This document shows, one piece after another, positions 24,344 through 33,312 of a DNA stretch of 39,149 nucleotides. Made by a program: the position numbers and the translations under genes. Each line of letters starts with the position of its first letter. Within the stretch, counting starts at the first letter, position 1. Location: positions 1 through 39,149 of the forward strand of contig JACZWZ010000002.1 in assembly GCA_022571885.1 (NCBI GenBank). Reading direction: 5' to 3'. The DNA is from Acidobacteriota bacterium (lineage in GTDB: Bacteria; Actinomycetota; Acidimicrobiia; Spongiisociales; UBA11373). The notes under the pieces are model-generated. The model searched no databases and was not told the origin of the DNA. It was given only the letters and a program-made list of their open reading frames with translations.

Positions 24344-27300
24344 ATGGAACAACTGGAAATTCGCCTGCTGGGGGGCTTCCAGCTCGGCCGCGATGGACGG
24401 GTGCTCGAGCAGTTGCCGCTACGTGCCGCCCGGTCGCTGTTTGCGTTCCTGGTCCTGAATCGGGAGCGCGCCCACACTCGCGACCTCCTTGCCGGGACCT
24501 TCTGGCCCGACTTCGATGAGGGCCGAGCCCGCCGGCGTTTGAGTCAGGCTCTCTGGCAGACGCAGAGATCACTGGGCGAAGATGACGGACAGCGCTACCT
24601 GATCGGCACCCCCGACACGATCCGCTTCAACCCGGATGCCGACTTTTGGCTCGACATCGACGAGTTTCTCGCCGCGCTCGACGAGGCTGCCGAGGCAGAC
24701 CGGTCGGGAGAGACCGAGGCTCTCACCAGGGCCGTCGAGCTCTACCGGGGCGATCTCCTCGCCGGCTTCTACGACGACTGGCTGTTCCCCGATCAGTCTC
24801 AGTTGAGGACCAAGTTCCTCGTAGCACTCGAGCGGCTGGCCGATCTGGCCATGGCTCGCGGTGACTACGAAACCGCACTCTCCCTGGCGCGACGGCTGGC
24901 GCAGGAGAATGAGTTCGACGAAGAGGCCCACCGACGAGTGATGAGGATCGCGGTCCTGCTCGGCCGACACAACGAGGCGCTGCGCCAGTTCGAAGAGTGC
25001 CGTCGGATCCTCGCTGAGGAACTGGGCACCGAACCGTCAGCCGAGACGGTGGATCTTTACGAGGCGACACTGGCGGATCGCGATGCCGGCGGACGACCGT
25101 TGCCGTCACACGAGGAGTCTCCGTTGTTCGGCGACGCCGAGGCGGCGCCTTTCGTCGGTAGAGAGACGGAACGAGCCCGTTTTGCCCAGCGGCTCGATGA
25201 GGTTCTAGAGGGTAGGGGTGGCATCGTACTGGTCGAGGGTGAGTCCGGTGTCGGCAAGACCCGCCTGCTGCGCGAGGTTGCTGACGATGCCCGGTGGCGC
25301 GGCATGGACGTCATCTGGGGACGGTCCTCCCCGAGTGGCGGGCGGCCGTTCGGACCGATCGGCGATGCACTGCGAACCGGTTTGAGCGACCTGCGAATCC
25401 GTCAGTTGCAGGGACGACTGGACGACACCCGAATCGCGACCCTGGCTCCCCTCATCCCGCGACTTGCTCCCGACGCAGCCCCAGAGGTCGCCATGGGAAT
25501 GGCCGACGAGCAGGCGCGGATGCACGAGGCGATCGGGGCCGCCTTCCAAGGTCTGGCTGCGACCAATCCGACCCTCGTGGTCCTCGAGGACGTCCATTGG
25601 GCGGATGAGGACACCATCCAGACGCTGTCGCAGTTGGCGCTGCGAATTCACGACCAAAGGATCCTGTTCGCCGTCACCTACCGCCACGGTGAGGCGAGAG
25701 AGCGATCCGAGGTGTGGGATCTTCTCCGAGGCTTAGACCGCCTGGAACATTGCGAGCGAATCTCGCTGGCGGCCCTCACCCCGGCCCAGGCCGAAGAACT
25801 CATCCGCAAGAGTCTGGGAATTGCTGAGGTGAGTGGAGGATTCTCCGAGCGGCTCCACCGAGAGACCGGTGGAATCCCACTCTTCATTGTGGAGACGCTC
25901 AGGGCTCTCTATGAGCGGGATTCGCTTGGCGAAGCTGAAGCACCGGCTGAAGACGCCCCGCTAGTCGGTGATCGACTCCCGGTCACCCCAACCGTTCACT
26001 CGCTCATCCGACACCGCCTTGAATCTCTCGGGAACAGCTCACGCCGCACGCTCGAATTGGTGGCGTCCCACGATGGCGTTCTCCTCCTCACAGAAGTCGT
26101 CGATGCGTCCGAACTCGCCGACGCGGCAGCGTTGGAGGCCATCGACGACCTCCAGCGAAGACGCTTCATCGGTGGCAACGAAACAGGCTTCTCTCTCGAA
26201 CACGAACTCGTCCGCCGAGTTGTCTACGACGACCTACCGACGTCGAGACGTCTTGATCTCCATCGCCGAATTGCCCAGGCAGTCGAATCACATCGGCCCG
26301 AAGAGGTTGAGATCCTTGCCCATCACTTCGTCACTGCCCGAATGCCCGATCGTGCCGCCATTTTCCTCGAGAGATCAGCCGAAAAGGCTATGTCTGTCCA
26401 TGCTTATGACACCGCTGCGCAGCACCTCGAGCACGCCTCCAAGGCACTGGACGAGATCGATGCTTCCGACAGTCGTCGCTACGTAGTGGCGGCACTCCAT
26501 GAGGAGGTTCTCGACGTCCTCGGGCGAAGAGACGATCAAGAACTCGTGCTGAGACGATTGAGTAGGTTCGCCAGCGAAAGCGAACGGGGTGAGGTCATCC
26601 GCCGACGAGCATGGTGGCTCGCTCATCAGGACCGGTTTGAGGAAGCCGAGAGCGAAGCGGGCAAGGCTCTCGATGCAGCCCGCAAATCCAAAGAATCTGG
26701 ACCGATCGTTGCGGCGCTCACTGCCCTAGGCATGATCGCCTGTTATGGCGGCCGCGCCGCAGATGGTGTGTTGCACCTTGAAGAAGCCGCCGAGTACCGA
26801 GATACCGACATCCAGCAAGAGGCAAACGCACGAAATGCGCTCGGACAGAACCTGATCGACCTCCAGCGATTCGGCGAAGCTGAGTCGCAACTCCTCGCCG
26901 CATTGAATCTGTATACCGAGATTGGGGACGCGAGGGGACAAGCCGAAGCTCTAGGCACACTCGGCACGCTCCGAATGGAACGCGGAGAGCCTGAAAGCGC
27001 CGAGACGGACCTCATGCGTGCCCTGGAGATCTCACACCGCGTTGGCTACCGGCATGGTGGAGCTGTCTACCGAATGAACTTGGCGATTCTCCAGATCATC
27101 ACAAACCGTCTCGACGCGGCTCTTGAATCGTTCGAGAAGGCCGAGGAGTCCTATGCAGCACTCGGGAACAGCCGCGGCAAGGCTCTCGTTCTCTCGAATG
27201 TCGCTTGGCTATGGCACGGCTTGATCGGTGACGACGAGAGGGCTCAGAGGCAAACCGCTGAGGCTCTTTCGATCTATGAGGAAATCGGTGATTCGCGAGG

Positions 27301-28153
27301 TATCGCTCAGTGCTTGGGGTTGTTGGGCAGTCTCGCCGGTCGCGCTGGAGACCTTGAGACGGGGCAAGCCCAGTTCCGGGAAGCGCTGGCACTCACGCGG
27401 GAATCTAAAGACTCGTGGCTCACGGCTCAAACCCTTCGAGAATTGGCTGCCATCGAATTTGAGAACGACACGATTGATGAAGGGGTCGAGCACATTCTCG
27501 AGGCAGAAGCTATCTGTCGAGAGTTCGGAATGAATGACCTCCTTGTTGGTATCCGCGCCCTTGCAGGTCGGTTAACCCTCAGAGCCGGTAGGCCGGATGA
27601 GGCCCTTGATTGGGCCACGAAGGCCATGCGAGAGATACGACCGGGAGTCGAACTAGCCCACCTCGTACCCCTGGCTCTGAGCGAAGTTCATGGCGTTCTC
27701 GGAAACGATGAGGAGGCCGCACACCACATCACCCTCGCACATGAACAGCTCACCTTGATGCTCGGCGCCCTCGATGAAGATCTCCAGGAGCAATCGTGGA
27801 GTCACATCCCCAACCACCACGCCATCCAGGCTCGTTGGTCCGCGCTACAGCCCAGGAGAGAAATCTTCAAACTGCCCTCGACAAACGCGCCACTCGGCCG
27901 GGCACCACGAGATGACGAGTACATCGACGTCTCCTGGGCCGTTCACGAGCCCGCTGATGAGCGAATCGTCGATCCCATTGAACGGCGGAGACGCCAGGTC
28001 GTCAGGCTTGTGAACGAGGCCAATGAAGCGGGTGCGAGTCCAACAATCGTTCATCTAGCCGAGGCATTGGACTCGAGCGAAGCGACGATTCGTCGAGATC
28101 TGGCGGCGCTTCGCTCTGAGGGATACGCGATTCTTACCCGCGGTAGTCGGTAA
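24344..28153 (+). CDS. SARP-type regulator with AAA ATPase, TPR array and C-terminal DeoR-like HTH
   Basis: The protein has 1269 residues. In order: an N-terminal OmpR-like winged helix (about 1-95) and a bacterial transcriptional activator domain (about 100-250), the SARP pair; an ATPase with Walker A GESGVGKT (299-306) and Walker B TLVVLEDVHWAD (410-421); a long TPR region (about 755-1130); and a C-terminal winged helix (about 1210-1269) whose EALDSSEATIRRDLAALRSEGY matches DeoR-type HTHs. AfsR/MalT-like STAND regulators bind a ligand through such repeats and oligomerise with ATP. Having DNA-binding domains at both ends is unusual, because the C-terminal HTH is normally LuxR-type or absent. 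The secreted-peptide gene follows 105 bp downstream; a weak hairpin (28158-28172) lies between. Confidence 0.9.
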   Translation: MEQLEIRLLGGFQLGRDGRVLEQLPLRAARSLFAFLVLNRERAHTRDLLAGTFWPDFDEGRARRRLSQALWQTQRSLGEDDGQRYLIGTPDTIRFNPDADFWLDIDEFLAALDEAAEADRSGETEALTRAVELYRGDLLAGFYDDWLFPDQSQLRTKFLVALERLADLAMARGDYETALSLARRLAQENEFDEEAHRRVMRIAVLLGRHNEALRQFEECRRILAEELGTEPSAETVDLYEATLADRDAGGRPLPSHEESPLFGDAEAAPFVGRETERARFAQRLDEVLEGRGGIVLVEGESGVGKTRLLREVADDARWRGMDVIWGRSSPSGGRPFGPIGDALRTGLSDLRIRQLQGRLDDTRIATLAPLIPRLAPDAAPEVAMGMADEQARMHEAIGAAFQGLAATNPTLVVLEDVHWADEDTIQTLSQLALRIHDQRILFAVTYRHGEARERSEVWDLLRGLDRLEHCERISLAALTPAQAEELIRKSLGIAEVSGGFSERLHRETGGIPLFIVETLRALYERDSLGEAEAPAEDAPLVGDRLPVTPTVHSLIRHRLESLGNSSRRTLELVASHDGVLLLTEVVDASELADAAALEAIDDLQRRRFIGGNETGFSLEHELVRRVVYDDLPTSRRLDLHRRIAQAVESHRPEEVEILAHHFVTARMPDRAAIFLERSAEKAMSVHAYDTAAQHLEHASKALDEIDASDSRRYVVAALHEEVLDVLGRRDDQELVLRRLSRFASESERGEVIRRRAWWLAHQDRFEEAESEAGKALDAARKSKESGPIVAALTALGMIACYGGRAADGVLHLEEAAEYRDTDIQQEANARNALGQNLIDLQRFGEAESQLLAALNLYTEIGDARGQAEALGTLGTLRMERGEPESAETDLMRALEISHRVGYRHGGAVYRMNLAILQIITNRLDAALESFEKAEESYAALGNSRGKALVLSNVAWLWHGLIGDDERAQRQTAEALSIYEEIGDSRGIAQCLGLLGSLAGRAGDLETGQAQFREALALTRESKDSWLTAQTLRELAAIEFENDTIDEGVEHILEAEAICREFGMNDLLVGIRALAGRLTLRAGRPDEALDWATKAMREIRPGVELAHLVPLALSEVHGVLGNDEEAAHHITLAHEQLTLMLGALDEDLQEQSWSHIPNHHAIQARWSALQPRREIFKLPSTNAPLGRAPRDDEYIDVSWAVHEPADERIVDPIERRRRQVVRLVNEANEAGASPTIVHLAEALDSSEATIRRDLAALRSEGYAILTRGSR

Positions 28154-28258
28154 ACCACTCACCGCGCGTGAGCGCTCAGTTTCTTGTACTCCTTTAGATA
28201 ACGCCGAGAGAGGCCGATCTCATTCTCCAGACATCACGACTACGTGAGGGAGAGACAA

Positions 28259-28357
28259 ATGCGGAATCGGCTCACAGTCCTGGCGCTCACAATCGCCACG
28301 TTCCTTGCCCTCTGGGCACAACCGGCGCTCGCCATCTGGCGACCGGGCCACAGCTAA
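28259..28357 (+). CDS. Small secreted peptide precursor (32 residues)
   Basis: ATG at 28259 follows a strong GAGGGAGAG ribosome binding site at proper spacing and opens 32 codons ending in TAA. The product has a textbook Sec signal: positive MRNR, a hydrophobic core of about 16 residues, then QPALA, an Ala-X-Ala signal peptidase I site after residue 25. Only IWRPGHS remains after cleavage. It lies 105 bp behind the large TPR regulator on the same strand, which suggests an exported signal peptide sensed by that regulator. It could instead be a leader of no function or a membrane mini-protein. No known peptide family is recognised. ORF and signal are seen; the role is inferred. Confidence 0.6.
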   Translation: MRNRLTVLALTIATFLALWAQPALAIWRPGHS

Positions 28358-28492
28358 AGAGATTTCCGCCCTCCGGGTTCGCTCGGGGAGACGGCTAGCT
28401 CCCGGCGGAAGCGGTTCGCCTCGACCGTCGGGAAATACAACATAGACCGGTTGACGTACGCCCAGGGGCTTTCCGGTCACCCCTACCGAGTT

Positions 28493-28514
28493 GATCCCCG
28501 GATGACCGGGGATC
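28493..28514. terminator. Perfect 9-bp hairpin between convergent genes
   Basis: GATCCCCGG (28493-28501) pairs with CCGGGGATC (28506-28514) around a 4-nt loop and overlaps the hyuB stop codon. It could stop both the rightward peptide transcript and the leftward hyu transcript. There is no strong T-run on either strand, so it is called by stem strength and location. Confidence 0.5.
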
Positions 28515-30069
28515 ACTCATTTCTCGGTCCCCAGCCACCCCCACCAGGAGTAAGCACTCGCAGGCGATCACCGCCGGACACCTCAAAGGTCGTCTTGCCA
28601 GGCACCCTTTCTTCGGCGCCACCGGCACGCCTCAACCAGTCCTCTCCGCATGCGCCCGGCTCACCACCGGCCAACCCCCATGGTCTTATCCGGCGGCGCT
28701 CCCCCATCAGAGACACCGTGGCCGCCTCCAGAAACTCGATCTCACGGATGATCCCTTCGCCGCCGTGATGCAGGCCTCTGCCTCCACTGCCAGATCGCAG
28801 ACCCGTCTCATGCACCCGAAATGGATAGTGAGATTCGAGTGACTCGATCGGCGTGTTCTTGGTGTTGGTCATCCCGGTGTGAATCCCCGACTGGCCGGCG
28901 CGATGAGGTGTCGCTCCCTCACCTCCGGCGATCGTCTCGTAGTACACGAAACGGTCCGACCCGATGAGGATGTTGTTCATCGTTCCCTGTGATGCAGCCG
29001 GCACCCGATCGGGAGCCGCCTGCGCCAATGCACCGAGCAGGACATCGGCAATCCTCTGGCTCGTCTCCACGTTTCCGGCAGCGACCGCAACCCCATCTCG
29101 CGCCGACACGATCGAGCCCGGCTCGGTAACGAGTTCGAGCGGCCGATAGCACCCGCCATTGGTCGGAATGGTCGGGTCGGTCGCCACCCGGACGGCGTAG
29201 TAGAGGCACGATCGAGTGACCGCATCGACTGCGTTGAAGTTGGCTTCGATTTGTGGCGAGCTCCCACTGAAGTCGGCCACCAGGCGATCGCCGTCGATCC
29301 CCACCAACACCTCGATCGGAATATCGCGATCACCAAACTCCATGGCGTCGGCAAACCGGTACTCGCCGTCGGGGAGCGCCTGTAGTGCCGAGCGCATCCT
29401 CGCTTCGCCGTAATCGAGCAGTGCACCGGCAATGGCGTCGAACCGGTGCCGACCGTGGCCTCCAATGACCTCGCTGAGGCGAACTGCCCCGGCCTCGTTG
29501 GCGCCGAGCTGTGCCGAGAGATCGCCGACTCGCTCGTCGGGGGTGCGGGTCGCATCAACGAAAGCCTCGAAGAAGTTACGCTCCCACTCACCACCGACGA
29601 CGGCGACCGTCGGCGGCACAACATGTCCTTCCTGCTCGAGTCGGGTGGCGTGAGCCGGCATCGAACCCGGTGCCTCTCCTCCGACGTCGGCATGGTGAGC
29701 CCGATTGGCCACCCATCCCACCAGCGTGCCGTCGAAGTGGACGGGACGAACCAACGTCAGATCATTGAGATGGGTCCCACCCGCATACGGATCGTTGACC
29801 GCGAACTGGGTGCCCGGATCTACGTCCGAACCGAATACCTCGAGCACGGCGGCCACCGAAGCCGGCATCGACCCGAGATGAACCGGGATGTGCTCGGCCT
29901 GAGCCAGCATCTCCCCGTCGGCCACGAACACCGCCGCCGAGCAGTCCGCTCGCTCCTTGATGTTCGGTGAGTAGGCGGTCCGGCGCAGCACCGCGCCCAT
30001 CTCCTCGGCCACAGACGAGAGACGATTCCGAGCCACTTCGAGCGTGACCGCGTCCACCGGCCTCACCAC
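28513..30069 (-). CDS. hyuB: Hydantoinase B / oxoprolinase subunit
   Basis: The protein has 518 residues, the usual length for N-methylhydantoinase/5-oxoprolinase B. Typical segments are the N-terminal RLSSVAEEMGAVLRRTAYSPNIKER, then GDPYAGGTHLND-like (here NDPYAGGTHLNDLTLV), AHHADVGGEAPGSMP and the C-terminal GGGGWG. With HyuA it opens hydantoin or 5-oxoproline rings using ATP. Two adjacent GTGs are possible starts (30069 or 30066); the second gives a GTGA overlap with the hyuA stop. The exact substrate cannot be deduced. Confidence 0.93.
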   Translation of the reverse strand: MVRPVDAVTLEVARNRLSSVAEEMGAVLRRTAYSPNIKERADCSAAVFVADGEMLAQAEHIPVHLGSMPASVAAVLEVFGSDVDPGTQFAVNDPYAGGTHLNDLTLVRPVHFDGTLVGWVANRAHHADVGGEAPGSMPAHATRLEQEGHVVPPTVAVVGGEWERNFFEAFVDATRTPDERVGDLSAQLGANEAGAVRLSEVIGGHGRHRFDAIAGALLDYGEARMRSALQALPDGEYRFADAMEFGDRDIPIEVLVGIDGDRLVADFSGSSPQIEANFNAVDAVTRSCLYYAVRVATDPTIPTNGGCYRPLELVTEPGSIVSARDGVAVAAGNVETSQRIADVLLGALAQAAPDRVPAASQGTMNNILIGSDRFVYYETIAGGEGATPHRAGQSGIHTGMTNTKNTPIESLESHYPFRVHETGLRSGSGGRGLHHGGEGIIREIEFLEAATVSLMGERRRIRPWGLAGGEPGACGEDWLRRAGGAEERVPGKTTFEVSGGDRLRVLTPGGGGWGPRNE

Positions 30070-32024
30070 GCCACCTCCAACGCACCCGACTCGTGAACCA
30101 CAGCGCGCTCTCCCGGGCCGAGATAGCTGGTGGCCTCCGGCTCCTCGATGATCGCCGGACCGACGATCTCAGTCCCCACCGCCAGGTCGGGACGCCACCA
30201 CACCGTTGCCTTGCCGGGCCCGTCCGGAAGCAGCACCATTCGATCCGCTCGCCGGGCATCGCCACCTCCCCGGTGGGCGGGAAGCTGCTCGAACGTGAGC
30301 GCGGGACGTCCGGTTGCAGCCGCTCTCACCGCAATCACCTCTACCGGGTCGCCGGTACGAGCGAATCCGTTGCGATCAAAGTGGGCCAGGTGGAATCTAT
30401 CGGCGAGCGCCGCCCAGCCATCTCCCGGGTCATACGTGATCGAGGTCTCGTGGGATTGACCGCGATACCTCACATCGACGGTGCATTCGACCGCCACCGG
30501 CACCGAACCGGCATCGCTGAGGTCGGAAACGGCGGTTTTGCGCACCGCCTGCACCGCACCGTCGAGATCGCCACCGGGTTCTAGAAGCACCCCCATCACC
30601 GAGTCGGAGCGCGGCGGCGCCAGCAGCAGGCCAAGGGCCGAGAACACCCCGGCATGCGGCGCAACGATCACACCGGCCATGTCGAGATGTCGGGCTAGGG
30701 CAGTCGCGTGCATTCCTCCGGCACCGCCGAAGGCCACCAGAACCGAGTCCCGAGGGTCGGCACCCTCCTCCACCGAAACGACCCGGATCGCCCGCTCCAT
30801 ATGCGACTCGACCACCTCGAGGATGCCTCCAGCGGTGTCGGCGGACGACAGGCCGAGAGCGTCGCCGATCCGGACGACCGCCCCCTGGGCCAAATCCAGG
30901 TCCAGCGCCAGGGCTTCGCCCAGCGAAGCTCCTCCGGCGAGACGACCTACGACCAGATTGGCATCGGTAACCGTCGGATTGATCCCACCCCGGCCATAAG
31001 CAGCAGGGCCGGGAATCGCGCCGGCGCTGCGGGGTCCGACCCGAAGAGCCCCACCCGGATCTACCCAGGCGAGGCTCCCACCTCCGGCACCGACCGTGTG
31101 GATCGCCACCGAGGGCAGTCGATTTGGAAGCCCACCGACGGGCCTTTCGAACATGACCTGCGGCCGACCATCGGTGATCCGACACACATCGGTGCTGGTC
31201 CCACCCATGTCGAACGAGATCAGAGATGACTTGCCGAGAGACGTCCCAAGGGCTGCGGCAGCAACAACGCCTCCGGCCGGGCCCGACAGGACGATCGATG
31301 CCGGCAGACGGGCCGCCGCCGCCAAACCGATCAGACCGCCCGAACTACGCATCACGGACGGAGCACCGGTCACCCCCACGTCGGAAAGAGAAGCACCGAG
31401 CCGGCCCAGATAGCGGGCCATGGTCGGCTGTAGATAAGCGTTGATCACCGTGGTCGAGATCCGCTCGAATTCGCGAAACTCCGGAGCCACCCTCGAGGAG
31501 AGCGAAATCGCGGCCTCGGGCAGAATCTCGGCGACGGCAACGCCCAGCGCCTCTTCGCGTGACGGGTCGAGGAACGAGAACAGGGTGCCGATCGCAACCG
31601 CATCCGGAGCCAGATCCTCCAGTGCCGCCACGGCTTCTCTGAAGTCGAGCCCACCGGAGCCCGTGGCGTCGAACGATCGGCGAGGTACTCCCACCCTGTA
31701 GCTCGACTCGACCAGGGGCTGCGCCCTGGTGACCGCGACGTCGTAGAGCGAAGGTCGATCCTGGCGCCCGATCTCGATCAGGTCCTCGAACCCGGCGTCG
31801 GTGACCAGTGCAGTCCGAGCCCCGGTCCGCTCCAGCAAGGCGTTGGTGGCGACGGTGGTGCCGTGAATCATCTCGTTCGTAGTAGCGTCCGTCGATCGCA
31901 AGACCTCGATGACACCTTTGCTCTGGTCCTCCGGCGTGGTCGGTACCTTGGCGGTCCTGAGCCGCGCACCATCCCACAGCACCAGATCGGTGAATGTGCC
32001 TCCGACGTCGACCCCGGCTCGCAC
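30063..32024 (-). CDS. hyuA: Hydantoinase A / oxoprolinase subunit
   Basis: The protein has 653 residues. The N-terminal ASKHA phosphate loop GVDVGGTFTDLVLWDG is followed by HGTTVATNALLERTG and the second ATP motif SFDMGGTSTDVCRI. The internal GAGGGSLAWVDPGGALRVGPRSAG is characteristic of HyuA. It phosphorylates and opens the cyclic amide together with HyuB. It starts with GTG without a clear ribosome binding site. The two genes form a self-contained operon; no racemase or carbamoylase is adjacent. Confidence 0.94.
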   Translation of the reverse strand: MRAGVDVGGTFTDLVLWDGARLRTAKVPTTPEDQSKGVIEVLRSTDATTNEMIHGTTVATNALLERTGARTALVTDAGFEDLIEIGRQDRPSLYDVAVTRAQPLVESSYRVGVPRRSFDATGSGGLDFREAVAALEDLAPDAVAIGTLFSFLDPSREEALGVAVAEILPEAAISLSSRVAPEFREFERISTTVINAYLQPTMARYLGRLGASLSDVGVTGAPSVMRSSGGLIGLAAAARLPASIVLSGPAGGVVAAAALGTSLGKSSLISFDMGGTSTDVCRITDGRPQVMFERPVGGLPNRLPSVAIHTVGAGGGSLAWVDPGGALRVGPRSAGAIPGPAAYGRGGINPTVTDANLVVGRLAGGASLGEALALDLDLAQGAVVRIGDALGLSSADTAGGILEVVESHMERAIRVVSVEEGADPRDSVLVAFGGAGGMHATALARHLDMAGVIVAPHAGVFSALGLLLAPPRSDSVMGVLLEPGGDLDGAVQAVRKTAVSDLSDAGSVPVAVECTVDVRYRGQSHETSITYDPGDGWAALADRFHLAHFDRNGFARTGDPVEVIAVRAAATGRPALTFEQLPAHRGGGDARRADRMVLLPDGPGKATVWWRPDLAVGTEIVGPAIIEEPEATSYLGPGERAVVHESGALEVAW

Positions 32025-32228
32025 TCAAGGTCTCGCTAGTTGCTCTGCCAGGTAACGTTGACGAGGTTGAGGGCGAGGAAGGGGTTTCTCTGACAAGGAC
32101 CTCGGACGGAGGCACACCGGTCCGTGCTCCGAGGCCGAGGATCCAGCCGGGGGGATCACCGGACGCCCCCAACGCGGCCGACGTTGTCGGACGAGGCACT
32201 AGATTTCGCCGCGACCCCAAGGAGGAGC

Positions 32229-32486
32229 ATGCCGGTTTCGGTCACCCCAACCCCCAACCCGAACGCGCTCAAGTTCACAGTCGGCATCGAATTCGACACC
32301 CCGAAGAGCTTTGCGGCCGGCATCGAGACCGACGACCCGATCGCCGCCCCGCTCTTGGCGTTGACGGGCGTCACGAGTGTGTTCATGTCGGCCGACTTCG
32401 TGACCATCTCGAAGAGCCCGGATGCTTTCTGGGATGAAATCGCGCCGCAAGCCACCCGTATTCTCGAGGCGCACTTCGACGGTTGA
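32229..32486 (+). CDS. Free-standing Nfu/NifU N-terminal domain protein
   Basis: The protein has 85 residues. The ATG at 32229 follows a near-perfect AAGGAGGAG site. The sequence has the Nfu_N core (TPNPNALKFTVG, then LLALTGVTSVFMSADFVTISK). In full Nfu proteins this domain precedes a CxxC iron-sulfur scaffold domain; here there is no cysteine at all, so it cannot bind a cluster itself and may act as an adaptor in cluster delivery. It ends 1 bp before the convergent methyltransferase-like gene. Confidence 0.9.
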   Translation: MPVSVTPTPNPNALKFTVGIEFDTPKSFAAGIETDDPIAAPLLALTGVTSVFMSADFVTISKSPDAFWDEIAPQATRILEAHFDG

Positions 32487-32487
32487 A

Positions 32488-33189
32488 TCACGGGCGAAGC
32501 CCAAAAACCGCGAACCACGGCTCGCGGTCCACGGCCCATCCGGCAGGAACCGCGCCGGCCATCGAGGTGGCCACGTCCTCGAGTAAGGACCGCGCCCTCT
32601 GTTCCGGGACCCAAGCGGCTCCACGCCAGCCGCGCTCACGGATTCCCGACCAGAGTCCGGCAACGTCCTCGTAGGTTCCGCGTACCTCGTCGTAATTGAG
32701 GGTCACGACCTCGCGCAAACCGGCTCGAACGGCCTCGGTTCCCACCGAACCCATAGTCGCGGCCGACAACCTGAGTCGATCCGCCACGTCAGGCTCTGCC
32801 AGGTAGAGCAAACGGACCGGGTATCTGGGACTCGGCCCGGCGAGCAGCCGATTCACATCGATATCTGTGGCCACTACCTCACCACCGGGCCGGACCGCTC
32901 GTACTGCCGCCGCCAGCGCGCCGATAACGTCCGCCGGGGTGCGCCAGGGGCGGCGCAGCACAACCAGGTCTACTGCCCCCTCGGGAAGATCGCGCACTCG
33001 CCCCACGTTCGGCGGATCGAGCGCCGCGGTCAGGAGAGCGAAACGATCGGCTTCGACGGCGAGCGGTGGGGCGCCGGAACGAACCAGATCCTCGGCGAAC
33101 TCGGCGGCTGATTCACCGGCGACGGCAATCGCGCTTCCGGCTTCAAGATGAGTTGAGACGAGTGTGGCGAGGCCGGTTCTCAGTGGCAC
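32488..33189 (-). CDS. Methyltransferase-like protein (possibly degenerate)
   Basis: The protein has 233 residues from GTG 33189. The layout suggests a class I methyltransferase fold: strand IAVAGESAAEFAEDL, acidic VEADRF, DLVVLRRPWRTPADVIGALAAAVRAVRPGGEVVATDID. The glycine-rich motif I (usually GxGxG) is weak here (AVAGESA), so SAM binding is uncertain. The C-terminus is rich in Trp and Arg. It starts 6 nt behind a TAGCCT box and has no ribosome binding site. Substrate unknown. Confidence 0.7.
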   Translation of the reverse strand: MPLRTGLATLVSTHLEAGSAIAVAGESAAEFAEDLVRSGAPPLAVEADRFALLTAALDPPNVGRVRDLPEGAVDLVVLRRPWRTPADVIGALAAAVRAVRPGGEVVATDIDVNRLLAGPSPRYPVRLLYLAEPDVADRLRLSAATMGSVGTEAVRAGLREVVTLNYDEVRGTYEDVAGLWSGIRERGWRGAAWVPEQRARSLLEDVATSMAGAVPAGWAVDREPWFAVFGLRP

Positions 33190-33195
33190 ACTCGG

Positions 33196-33201
33196 AGGCT
33201 A
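33196..33201 (-). promoter_or_regulatory. Leaderless-type -10 box TAGCCT
   Basis: TANNNT on the minus strand, 6 nt before the GTG start at 33189 of the methyltransferase-like gene. Confidence 0.45.
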
Positions 33202-33312
33202 GCCCTCGACCATCGCGCCGTACTCAGCGTATGCCATGACTCTTCGGCTCATCGCGGTGTGGCGCCGGGGCCCAACCCCGGGCACCGAGTCGGCGCAGGT
33301 TGGGGCGTCCTC

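Noticed and set aside
28220-28516. 98-codon minus-strand frame opposite the peptide gene
   Set aside because: It is Arg/Pro-rich with no ribosome binding site, overlaps the hyuB terminator hairpin, and is antisense to the better supported mini-gene.
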